From Apis mellifera (Eukaryota; Arthropoda; Insecta; Hymenoptera; Apidae): a stretch of 64,000 nucleotides of DNA. Shown in pieces: positions 24,651 through 35,360 of the stretch (position 1 is its first letter; each line of letters starts with the position of its first letter). Under the pieces are notes generated by a model that worked only from the letters and a program-made list of their open reading frames with translations, had not been told where the DNA came from and did not search any database. Position numbers and translations under genes: made by a program. The stretch is taken from NCBI RefSeq assembly GCF_003254395.2, contig NC_037650.1, positions 124,001-188,000 on the forward strand, given 5' to 3'.

Positions 24651-27443
24651 CCATCGCTTTTTCTCTTCTGACGGATTACCTTTTTTTTCTTTTCTTTTCT
24701 TTTTTTTCTTTCTTTTTCTTTCCTAATTTTATACTTCACTATATCAGTATGTATACTATATTCGAGTTACAAAACATTATGATCATATGATTGAGTTTTG
24801 AAGATTAAAATTTTCTTTTTACAATTTGTTTTTTTCTGAAAATTTTTTGAAATATTAAAAATTGTATATTAAAAAATGTTAAAAAATGTAATTGAATAGT
24901 TGAATTTTTTCATTTGTTATTATGTGTAAATAAATATGATATTTACACAGTTCATGTAATAATAATAAAGATATTTTTTTTTTAATAATGATAACAATGT
25001 GCTGAAACCATCGATAGATAGATAGAGATAAATAAATTCTTAAAATTTATTATAATAATTATAGGATTATACAATTAAATTTTTAGAAAGTTAATAGAAA
25101 TTTTATGTTTACAATAATTTTGTAATACGCTAAGAAGAATAATTTACTATATAAAAAATTAATATTATGATAAAAAATTGTGTATGTCATTGCAAGAATA
25201 ATAAATTAGCATACAATATTTTTTTAATTATATTAAATATGCATTATATAGTTTAAATGATAATTATGTTTTATTTTTAATGATTAGAATTTTATGATTG
25301 TTTATCAATATGATATTCTATGTATTTTAAACGATATCTTTTTTTTTAATATTCAATAATTAATAAAGAAATGTTCTTTATAAAATATATTAAATGTATA
25401 AAATATAATATTCTATACAGAAAAACAACAATACATTTTGTAACTATTTGTTTATTTACTATTATTAGAATTATCTTTTCATATATCAATATAAAAACGT
25501 AATTGAAAATTGAATTTAAAATATCTCAAATAAAGCACAAATGATAAAATAATTCAACAAACAGTTTATACTGTTGATTAAAATGGGGAATAAATTATAT
25601 AAAATTATATAAATTTTAATAAAAAATGAATAAATCGATAGAAATATTTGTTATTTTTTATTTCAGTTTCAAATATTAAATTACTCAGATTTGAAGTATA
25701 TGTAAGATTTATTTTCTCATATATTATTAAATTCATTACTTTAGAAATAATAAAGAACGTATATCAAACATAAAGTTTCAAAATTTTAACTTTTGCTTCC
25801 AAAGTAAACTTACGCATTAAAAGTTAACATATCAATGAACTTCTTCTGGAAGAGAAATAAATCGAATTTTCGCCATGAAAATACAAGGTTGCAACGTTAC
25901 TTGTCACAAAAAAAAAAAATCCAGCTTCAACTATTCTTTGACGGAAAGATGAAAAGTGGAAAATGGAATTATCATCCATCGGTCGATTTGATTTATTTGC
26001 AACATCCATTCTCTGGATAATCTTTTAACAGATGAACATTCTTCTCGAAAGTTTTATTGTTGTCATATGAGATAAGATGGAAGTACTACGTACACTGTGT
26101 TTTGCATTGTGAACGACAAAGCTGTACCATCGCGTCGTTCGTGCATCCACCGGATCTTAGCTTAATATTTAAACTTCCATTTCGCCGATATGACTAGCGA
26201 GAAATATTTACGGTACCATTTCGCAGGTGTAAAATTTATGTATAAAACGGGTGATATATGGTCGAAACGAACGTTTGGTGAACTGAAATTCACGAAAGAA
26301 ACGCACTTATAAAAAATTAAACCATTTTTGACTACATCTCGTCACACCGGTTATCAACCAAGCTGCTTCTGTTTTATACATATATTATTTCGTTCCGAAA
26401 AATGAAATTTATTTATAATCTTACGCGAATTAATTTACATCTTCAAAAGATAAATAAAAGAAAGTTTATATATCGATGTTCTCATCGATTCAGTTTTAGA
26501 TGATATAAGAGGAAAAGAATGAAGAATAGAAAAAAGATGTTAGAGCACGGATGAATCGAAGAGTCTGACCATATATGAAAGAAAAGATATTGGCTACATG
26601 TATGAATACAGTGTGTCTTTTGAGATAAGGCAAACAATCAACGATGACAAACAATCATAGAGATTCAATAAGAATTCAATTTTCTTCAAACTTCAGCACG
26701 AATATCAGATATGTCAGATTCACAGTCATAACATTTGCATATATAATATAATTTATATAATCCATTATAAAATATAACTTGTAATCATTCTTTCTTAATT
26801 TAATTTAATTATGATTTTAATTTTTATACAGTTTTATATTTAAATGATATAAAATGCTTTTTCATATTTTAGAAATTCGAAAACTATCTAATTATTTTCT
26901 TATTTTTCAGATTTTAATTTCGTATTTTTCTAGATTTTAGATTTTAGTGGTAAGATTCAGACTAAAATATTTAAAAATTTTATGATTGTATATAAATTTT
27001 ATGATTGAATAATATGGAACTTAACTCTCTACTTTTTAAATGTAAATGGTTTATTTTTTTAAAATGATCTATGTATGATATAAGAATAAGAAATTGGGAA
27101 TAATATAAAAATTTATGTACTTTATTGTACTTTATTTTATATAATTTTTATATAAATTTTTAAATTTATTTTTCAGCATCTTTTTTAATTTAATATTTAT
27201 TTTAAATTCTTCTATTATGTAGAAGAATTCTTTATTCTTTTTTTGTTATATTTTGTAATTTAGATATGTTTTACATTAATTTCCGTTTTATATTATTATA
27301 CTCTTTTTAATTTTTATTTTAAATGTTTAATTTTATAAATGGATAATTTTTGTAATAAATTAAGTAAAATAATTTATTTTTATTATATTTTCAATTGACA
27401 CATATTTAGGACTATAATGTATTTATAATTAAATAATGAATAA

Positions 27444-27491
<48 letters not shown>

Positions 27492-27540
27492 TTCAATATT
27501 AAAATGAATAAAAATAAATTGAAGTGAATCACATCGTTTC
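24651..27540. other. AT desert
   Basis: Extremely AT-rich, chiefly 24790-25800 and 26730-27540. A polypyrimidine tract at 24675-24725 gives a false Lys/Arg-rich minus-strand frame (24548-24739). A slightly more complex patch lies at 26030-26720 without a recognisable gene. Confidence 0.65.
27449..27484. repeat. (AT)18 microsatellite
   Basis: About 36 bases of uninterrupted AT dinucleotide lie some 90 bp upstream of the candidate promoter. Confidence 0.95.
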
Positions 27541-27572
27541 AACTAATAAAAAAGGCCCAGTAACAAAACGAA

Positions 27573-27640
27573 TCAGTGCGCATCATAGTGCGCATCATAG
27601 TGCGCATGACTTTAGTTTATAGTTGAAAATCGTGGAGACG
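27573..27640 (+). promoter_or_regulatory. Candidate promoter: TCAGT initiator and three TGCGCA sites
   Basis: A sudden CpG-rich block breaks the AT desert. TCAGT (27573-27577) matches the arthropod initiator. It overlaps a 12-bp tandem repeat, agtgcgcatcat, at 27575-27586, 27587-27598 and partly 27599-27607, so TGCGCA occurs three times at 12-bp spacing. TGCGCA is the half-site of NRF-1, whose insect relative is Erect wing. The sequence ggagacggccggtcacg follows. No TATA box stands at the expected place. The promoter call rests on these motifs plus the exon-like sequence just downstream. Confidence 0.45.
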
Positions 27641-27662
27641 GCCGGTCACGTTTTGTTCTGAA
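27575..27662 (+). other. Candidate 5' untranslated exon 1
   Basis: If transcription starts at the TCAGT initiator, the first exon would run to about 27662. The donor there is aa|gtgcgt, which is acceptable but not ideal. The first intron would then be 103 bp (27663-27765), AT-rich, ending in attattatag. Alternatively there is no intron here and the exon simply continues to 27851. There is no long coding frame in it. Confidence 0.35.
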
Positions 27663-27765
27663 GTGCGTAATACTTAAAATTCTTAGGATTGATATTATAA
27701 TTATTATTTATATTTAATAATAAATTTTAATAAGTTTTGTATAATTTGTTTAATCATTATTATAG

Positions 27766-27851
27766 CAGAATTGAAGATCTTTGATGATGATGAAAGATGA
27801 AGATCAATTATCATTTGATTGAAACTTCGAAGACAAGATGGCTTCAAAAGT
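27766..27851 (+). other. Candidate 5' exon 2 with upstream reading frames
   Basis: This 86-bp segment is bounded by an acceptor (attattatag|c) and an excellent donor (aaaagt|gtaagt). It contains a 12-codon upstream frame (27784-27822) starting with three Met codons. A second ATG at 27838-27840 is followed by only four codons before the donor. After splicing to the next exon at 30173 the second frame would read MASKVSH and stop directly before the ATG at 30183. This suits a leader exon carrying upstream ORFs rather than the protein start itself. Confidence 0.4.
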
Positions 27852-30172
27852 GTAAGTGAAGATATAATACATTTTTACACAAATATGATAAGATTTTATT
27901 TATTTAAAAAAAATATAGTTATAAATTTTTTTTTATTCACACAAAAATGAAAATTGTTAAATCATTACAATCAATACACATAATATTTCACGTATTTTCA
28001 TATATATATATATGTATATATACACATATACACATAAATATACATGTATATTTTATATTTCATGCATGTATTTCTTCCGATACTATCCTATAATATTATT
28101 TTTACATTTGTTTTTCTTTATTTTATGATCAAAGTTTCAAGATTGAAAACATTTTTTATAATTTAAGAAAAGAAAATTAATGCTTTGTTATTGTATCATA
28201 TTCTATATAGTTCAATCGTTTGTCGAATCGTTGAGCATATTCTGTTTCTATTTTGAAATTCGATACGTCGAAATAGATACGTGGAGTTTCATTCTATTGT
28301 TGAAATTTGTGACGATTATTTGTTTAATACTTATTTAATAGTTATTTTTTTTACTTTTTATACTATTATTTTATTAATATATGTTTATTTAATTATTTAT
28401 GTAATTAATTTATTTGATCAGTATATTAATTTGTATTATGAATTTTTATGAAAATAAAACTAGATTATTTTAATACAATTAGCTTAATTTTTTGCATACA
28501 AATTATTCTTTCATTGCACATATATGTATATTTGTATATTTTGTATTTGTATATTTCTGTATATATTTATTTTAAAGATTCAATTTTTATACATAATAAT
28601 TATTGAAATTACTTTAGGTTGAAAAAATTTTTCAATATGGATGTCATGGTGACATATTTTATATTTTACATAAAGGAAAAGAAATATAATATAAATAAAT
28701 ATTTAAAATATAAACAATATAAATAAATAAATATTTTTGTTACAAAAAATATAAGTAATTTTGTATTTTTTAAATTAAATTATTAATTATTAACTTATAA
28801 ATTATTAAATTATATAATATATAGATATTATTTCTTATATAATTCATAATTTAATTACTTATATTGATAATTGAAAATATGAAAATAATAGGAAAGATTT
28901 TGAAATAATCTATAATTTATTATTTTTCTTATAAATTTTTTGTACTTGTAAAAATTTTCAAATATTTCTATATGTTACATGATGTAAATAAAATATTATT
29001 ACAGAATATAACATTACATTCTATACATACATATATTATATAGAATAGAACATTTTATTATATTCGGTATGTGAAAAATAGAATCAGTCTTTTTCTTAGA
29101 CAATAGAGTAATTATTGATTATACAAAGAAAATTTCAATAAAAAATCAATTCAATAAAATCTATCTAAATTTCAATCTTTTGTATTAGAATTTCAATGTT
29201 TATTATTATTAAAATTAAAAATTCAATTCTTTATTTTCTTATTGAAGTTTAGTGTTGAATATAATTTCATTTTTTATTATTTCAAAACTTTAATAAATAC
29301 TACTATTTTTAAAGAAAAAGTTTCATACAGTTATTTTACATTTTATGACAGCTTTCAAGAGAACTTCTTCTGCATTTTATTCTTAAAAAAATGTTTGTAT
29401 TCATGAGCAATGTGGTCAGTAGAATCAGTGTTTGCCTTGTAATAATATTTTTTGTTTTTTAGTACATAATAGTTTTAAATAAATGTAATTATAATATGCA
29501 AAATTAGAGTCAGTGGTTATTTATCAATTACTTAATAAATGAAATATATAATTTAATAATTAATAATTTCTTACTTTTATTTTTTTAAATATTTAAAATT
29601 TTTTTTTTGATATAAAAGAAAATTAATGTTTTTCTCAAGAGATCATCTATTATGCAAAGAGATAATTATCTTTTTATTTATAAAAATTTTTATTTTATTG
29701 TTATTCAGTTAAAAAATACATTATATATATTATAAAATTCAAATTTTTAAATTTCAATTTTTTTATTTAAAGATTTTATTATTATTTTTATTATCATTTT
29801 TATTATCATTTTATTATCTTATTATTAAGATAATAGATTATTATATTATTATTTTATTAAACTGCTGATATTTATATAAATGCATATTTTTAAATAGATA
29901 AATCATTTAGACAGAAATTTATCATGATTAAATAATTCCAAGAATATTTTTTATCTTGCATATTTTGCATATTTTGTATATTTTACATTTTTTTGCATAT
30001 TTTCTTTACATTGTACATATTTATATATACATACTTTTTGTATATATATTTTGCATATTTTGATATAAAATTTGTATAAATCTGTAATTTTGAATTAATT
30101 ATTAGAATTTATTTAATATTAATCTTTCACATCACATTCGTAAATTCTATTTTTCGTTAAAAATTTTTCCAG
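27852..30172 (+). other. Candidate intron, very AT-rich
   Basis: Between the donor at 27852 and the acceptor at 30172 lie 2.3 kb of extremely AT-rich, low-complexity sequence, as is typical of bee introns. It includes ta/tatg/cata microsatellite-like stretches at about 27998-28060 and repeated gcatatttt words at about 29955-30060. No other exon-like segment is evident. Confidence 0.4.
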
Positions 30173-30233
30173 TTCTCATTGAATGGTTGATCCCATGGAC
30201 CACAACGTCATGGCAGATTCTTCGCATCTAATG
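30173..30233 (+). CDS. Candidate first coding exon of an unidentified gene
   Basis: This is a 61-bp segment with a good acceptor (aaaaatttttccag|t) and a near-consensus donor (atg|gtgagt). It is clearly richer in C and G than the surrounding AT desert. From the ATG at 30183 it is open for 17 codons, MVDPMDHNVMADSSHLM, ending in phase 0 exactly at the donor. The ATG is immediately preceded by TGA in the same frame, so it cannot be an internal part of a longer frame. The second Met sits in a better start context (cccATGg). I do not recognise the protein; a short N-terminus before a long intron is common in insect regulatory genes. It could instead be part of a non-coding RNA. Confidence 0.4.
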
Positions 30234-31510
30234 GTGAGTCGCATGCATTTTGGTTATTTCGGTCATTCAATCATGTCATAGGATGAAAGATCCAAATCGA
30301 CACGGATGACTGATTATATATGTAGAATTTTGCACGAGCACAGTGACCATGAGTATTTATTATACCTGTGAGTAATAACATTTTTTTTTTATATATTTTA
30401 TTTATTAGCTCAGGTTAGGTCTTTTTGTGTATTATATTTTCAAATATTAATAATTTTTCAAATTAATTGTTTCAGATTAAATTATTGTAATCTTTAATTA
30501 AATATTAAGATTATTAAGAATAATTTTAATTAAACGTCAAATATTTAAACAATATGCATTTATATATAAATTAGACATATTCGAATAAATAATAAATCAA
30601 TGCAATGATATTTTTAATTTTATGATATTTTCTTTTTTTTTTATTAAACAATTTAGTTATTAATTTTCAAAATAGTAAATATAATATAGTAAATAACTAT
30701 TTTTTTTGTTTTGTTGAAAATATATAAAATATTATATACAAAAAGACATTTTGTAGACATATTTTGATATCAAAGCTATAAGTTTTGAATATTTATTTCT
30801 TATTTTAAAAAATATATTTTGATAGAAGAATTGTCCGAGGATATTTTCATTATTATTTATTTTTGAGTTAATTATATTATTGAATTTTATTTTAATCATT
30901 TTTTTAAATAAATTCTCTTTATTAGTTTATTTTAATTAGTTTATTTTAATTAGTTTATTTAAATAAATTTAACATTTTAAAATAAAATATTAAAATTTCA
31001 ATTAATAATTTAAAGTAGAATTTCATTAAAATTTAAGATACGATGAGATTAATACAAAAGTTCATTAGCTTGTTAAATATAAAATATTTATATTAATTTA
31101 TTTTTTTAGCTTAGGATTTTCAGATAACTTTTTCATTGCCAGTATCTCTCTCATGTCCAGATGCTACTTGAGTGAGAGAAAGGCGATGAGCATGATAATG
31201 TTAGTCGATAAGTTTATTAAAATTTTTTAGCGATTGATGATGCGTTAGTAAATCGTGCACGTGTATTTTCCACATTGTGTATGCGTTAGGATTGTGTATG
31301 CGGAATTGTGTCATTTTCACTATTAATAATAATTAATTTCAAATTATAATAATTATTATATTTTATTTTATATTATCTGTTCGAATAACATGTTTTCTTT
31401 AGAAAAGAAATTTTTCTTTTTCGATTATATGAATTTATTTTATAAGTAGCTATGACATCATCAATCAAATCAGTGTGCAAGTAATGTGCCAAGTTCGAGT
31501 GACAGAAGTG

Positions 31511-31525
31511 TTCCGGAACATTTTC
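31511..31525. promoter_or_regulatory. Heat-shock-element-like site
   Basis: The sequence ttccggaacattttc contains TTC, GAA and TTt blocks spaced by two bases, a near match to the three-unit heat shock element. There is no adjacent promoter, so it may be chance or an intronic site. Confidence 0.25.
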
Positions 31526-33993
31526 TCTAGTATAGGCTTTTTGCACCCGGATATTATGCATGAGAATCTTGAAATGAATGTGTTAGTATGCTTATTTTAA
31601 CATTTTTTAAATGTAGGGTAATAGGTAATATATATCTGGTATGTGTTTAATTATAAGTAGATAGGTTGCCATAGTTTCCGATTGGGTAGGCGCATTTTTG
31701 CGTTTCGTTTTGCGACAATTTATTTCAGAAATAACATTTGAGAACTCGAGGGAAAAACGATAATGAGAGAGATGAATAAACGATAATGCTACTCGTCTCT
31801 GGCTTTGCTTATCGATTTTTCGAATTTCGTGGTCGTGATTTGCTTTCGAAACAAACGTTCCACTCGAGATTCTGCGCATGTACGGAAAATGATCCTTGTT
31901 ATCGTTGAGATCGTCTATGTGTTAGCTTCCATGATTTAACCTTCCCTTCTTTTCTTCCTTTTTTTTCTTTAGTTTGCGATTATTGAATCTCAAGCTTAGA
32001 TTTAAGTTTCGACAACCATTGCACTCGAAGAAAGAAGACCCGACTGTCACGAAAAGGTTTGCAACGAATGGCTTTTTATCTTTTGGATTTTGTCTGGATC
32101 CAAAGAATGAGAAGTCATTGTTACTATTTTGTTACTGTATTCGTTTTAATAATATATAGTAATTGTTGTTGTGTTATTTGGCCAATTATATAATATTAGA
32201 TCTAAATCATGGATAAATCGCGATGCATTATTGTTGTGATAAAATGATGATTGCTTTTGTTAGTTTTGCGTTGTAAAAAATATCGCGATTGATTTTGATT
32301 ATTTTAATTATGAATTATGAATTAGTAAATTTTTTATTGTTTTTTTTCTGTTTAAATTTATTATGTGGTGTTGCTATTTATGATATTTGAAATAGTTTTT
32401 TTATTTATATTTAATAATAGTAAATTTTATATTAAATTTACTTTAAGAATTAGTGTTGCGTTTAAAAATAATCGCGTTTTTTTATAGTAGAATTGCGTTT
32501 ATTTCAAATTCATCTACAATATAATGTCCATATATTTTCCACTTGGATCGTGGAATTACATTCTTGCTTAAAGATTATCTATTGCAAGGATCATCTGAAG
32601 GAATTACGCAACCCAAATTGAGTTTGTTGTAGGTAATAAAAAGAAAATAAGAAAAAGAAGAAAAAAGATATAATTAAAAATAATATTGGATCTTTATTTC
32701 CGAGAAATATATCTGTTTCATTAAAATTTCATTAAATCTGTTGTATAAATAGAATAAAATAGAAGATATATTTGATTTTTTTTGCATTATCCATAAATCT
32801 TTCAATTTTCAGATTAAAAAAGAAACACTTAGTATTCTATTAGATAAAATTAATAAGTAATATAAATGTTTCATGTTTCTTCTTTTTCTTAAACTCTTAT
32901 TAAACTTTTACTAAAAAACATCTTTTTCTTCTTTACTAAAATTTTACTAAAACAATATTCTTATTTTTCATTGAATCGCTCGTCATTTTTAAATTTCCAC
33001 TCTCTAAATAATTAAATCCTTAATATTTAATAATATAGCTCAGTAGCATTCTTGATACATTCTCATTTGTATTTTCTTATATATGATTCATATCCTATAA
33101 TAAATTCTTAAAAATTATAATATCCTTAATATTATAGTTATACTTAATATAATATTATAGAATTATGAAAAAAAGAATTTTAGATTTTCTATAAACAGAT
33201 AAGTTTTATAAACAAAATCTTTAATTTTTAAATAAATATGAAAAGAATTTTCAGAATAGATAAAATATTTAAAATGTTTTAATATTGTATTTTCTGTTGT
33301 AAAAGTTTATTTGAAAGTTTATGGAGAAGATTGCAAGAATTCATTCAAAATATATATTAAATGATATATATTTAGAATTAAATACACGCATAATATCGAT
33401 AGAAAATCTTTTAATTAAAATTTTAAGATTTAATTTTTCTACTCTCTTCATTAGTTTTTTTTATACTTCCTTTTACTGCTTGTGTTGATCAAATATTTGA
33501 ATATTTTACAAATATACAAAAAGAATTTATTTAAAGAATGTATAATTTCATGCAAAAGGGATAGGACGGCTTGGCTAGAATGAATCAAATTCGCAATAAG
33601 CTTCAAGTAGATATGTAAGATCTAGAAAATCATATATAGATATACTGTGATATAATTATATATGAAAAATATAAGTATTTTTATTATTTGTATTATCAAC
33701 GTTTTCATTTCACTTTTTAAAATTATAAATAGTTAAGATATAGATAGATGTAGTTTATGTGATGTATAATGATATAATATTTTCATTATATAAATACATG
33801 TGTAAAAAGCGAATGCGTTGTGAGCATTTTTATATTGTCTACTATGCATATGAAAGAATAAAAACGCTTAATATTCATCGAAAATATATACAACGATAAA
33901 AATCTGTAAAAAGTGATCGTTCAAACAAAAAAATAGTTAAAATTAAAATTTATACGTTGAATTATTCACCATCGAACGATTGACATGGAAATA

Positions 33994-34030
33994 AGTTTTA
34001 CAGCATTTTACATTAAAATGCTGTAAAACT
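33994..34030. repeat. Perfect hairpin, 17-bp arms, 3-nt loop
   Basis: The arms agttttacagcatttta (33994-34010) and taaaatgctgtaaaact (34014-34030) are exact reverse complements around cat. Partial pairing may extend outward with a bulge (aaataa with ttttattt). The tight loop does not suit a microRNA precursor. It could be a cruciform-prone palindrome, a mobile-element remnant or a replication-slippage product. Confidence 0.9.
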
Positions 34031-34640
34031 GTTTTTATTTTAGACTAATTTTTGTCGAAATTTATAAATATTCGACCAAATAATTATAATCATAATATGA
34101 AGTCAAAAAAAAAATGTAAAAAATGTAAAGAGAATTCTTGATCATTCAGTATTGTTATTGTTTGCATTCGTAATATACATAAATTTTATTTCGTAATATA
34201 TATAAGTTTTATCCATATTTTATGATATATCGATAGAAATAAAATTCTATATTTTTGCGAATAAAATGTTGTTTATAAGATTTTTTATAATTTATAATTC
34301 TTTTATAATATAATTTTTATAATTTTTTCTACAAAATCTGATTTTATTTCTAAATTGCTTATTGTTCTAAAAATGATTTAAATCGATTTATTCGATGATA
34401 TTTACTGCATTTTAAATTTTGTCATTAATGTCCTTACAGAAATTTATTTCTGTATTATAAATAAGAAGATGCAATATAACGAAATTGAAAAATACCTATA
34501 GACTAAACTTATCCATTGCATCGAAGAATATAAAAAATTTTTCTCGTTTAAATGTGCAAAAATATCTATTGAAATTTAATTCTCAATTTACAAACAATTT
34601 AATGATCCACTAAAAATACTCGCAACGTTCAAGCTTTTCA

Positions 34641-35360
34641 CGAGCGCGAATAAAAAATCGTCTTCGCTTAATTTAGCAGTCAAATCCGATATATCTCGGC
34701 GCATCGTGTATCATCGTTAACATCGTTTTAACTCCCCCTCTGTCTTTTATCTCCTTCTCCCCCCAGCAGACCATGTATGCACCTACTGATAAGGTATTCT
34801 GATGGATGATTCGATGCGATTCAGGTCGACTTTTTATAAGACACAGAAGAAGCTAGACATCGGACCGGTAATGGTCCCTCTTTTATATACCACGTATACG
34901 CAAGTTGGAAGAGCGAGCCCTGCTTAACGACGCGATTCACGCGATGCGAAAGGAGGCAGAAGCGTGCAACAACCGCCTTATTGTTCGGTGTGCATCTACA
35001 AATGACCCGATAGCCACACGCGCGCGCCGCTCTCATTAAAGTCACGTGACCGCTTGTCACATCTTATTAAGTGGCAGGAAATTTGATTTTGGGGCCCGAT
35101 ACTAGCGCGGCTCTAGTTAAATGCGATGTATCGCTTCATCAGTCGCGTTATAGACCGCAACAAGAGTCGGGTGGTGGTGTATGCCTCTGCAACTGGCATC
35201 ATCGACAAATCATTGACGGTTGAAGTGACGAATAAAAATCGTCGTAGCCAACTAGGTCGAGTTTTCAGCGATCGAGTGGACACTTCTGATGGGCCTTTTC
35301 TCGATAAAACGACCTGTTCGTCCGGCGATGCTTCGGTGCCGCGTGAAAAAGCAACGTAAA
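34641..35360. promoter_or_regulatory. CpG-rich island, possible regulatory element
   Basis: After 2 kb of AT-rich DNA the composition shifts abruptly, with cgcgcgcgccgc at about 35019-35031 and a perfect palindrome GTCACGTGAC at 35041-35050 (a bHLH-zip E-box of the CLEAR/MITF type). Frames of about 78 codons are open on both strands (minus 34821-35060, plus 35126-35359), with no recognisable domain. Within the candidate gene this could be an intronic enhancer or an alternative promoter. The small candidate exon at 34767-34793 lies at its left side. Confidence 0.35.
34767..34793 (+). CDS. Candidate 27-bp microexon
   Basis: A very strong 3' splice signal (ctttatctccttctccccccag, written here from 34745) is followed by 27 bases reading QTMYAPTDK in the phase left by the exon at 30233. 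A donor follows, aag|gtattc, which is weak at position +5. The acceptor is a tandem NAGNAG (cag|cag), so one codon could be included or skipped. If the donor is not used, the frame stops two codons later. Unidentified; the acceptor is convincing and the donor is not. Confidence 0.25.

Larger units (their letters stand above)
30234..34640 (+). other. AT-rich stretch, probable intron, with isolated patches
   Basis: Mostly very AT-rich (30370-31100, 32600-34600). A more complex patch at about 31100-32250 holds a heat-shock-element-like site, GTGTATGCG words and two minus-strand frames (31373-31561, 31607-31879) without family resemblance. A strong polypyrimidine tract and AG at 31934-31972 looks like a 3' splice site, but no matching donor follows. 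A segment at 30282-30367 is open for 28 codons and ends in cct|gtgagt, but would need a 48-bp intron before it. Short tandem copies of ttagtttatttta lie at about 30925-30965. Confidence 0.45.

Noticed and set aside
24548..24739. Lys/Arg/Glu-rich minus-strand frame resembling a basic nuclear protein
   Set aside because: It is the translation of a T/C-rich low-complexity tract.
30282..30367. 28 open codons after catgtcatag and before cct|gtgagt, as the next exon after 30233
   Set aside because: It would require a 48-bp intron, shorter than usual for insects, and 28 open codons are not significant.
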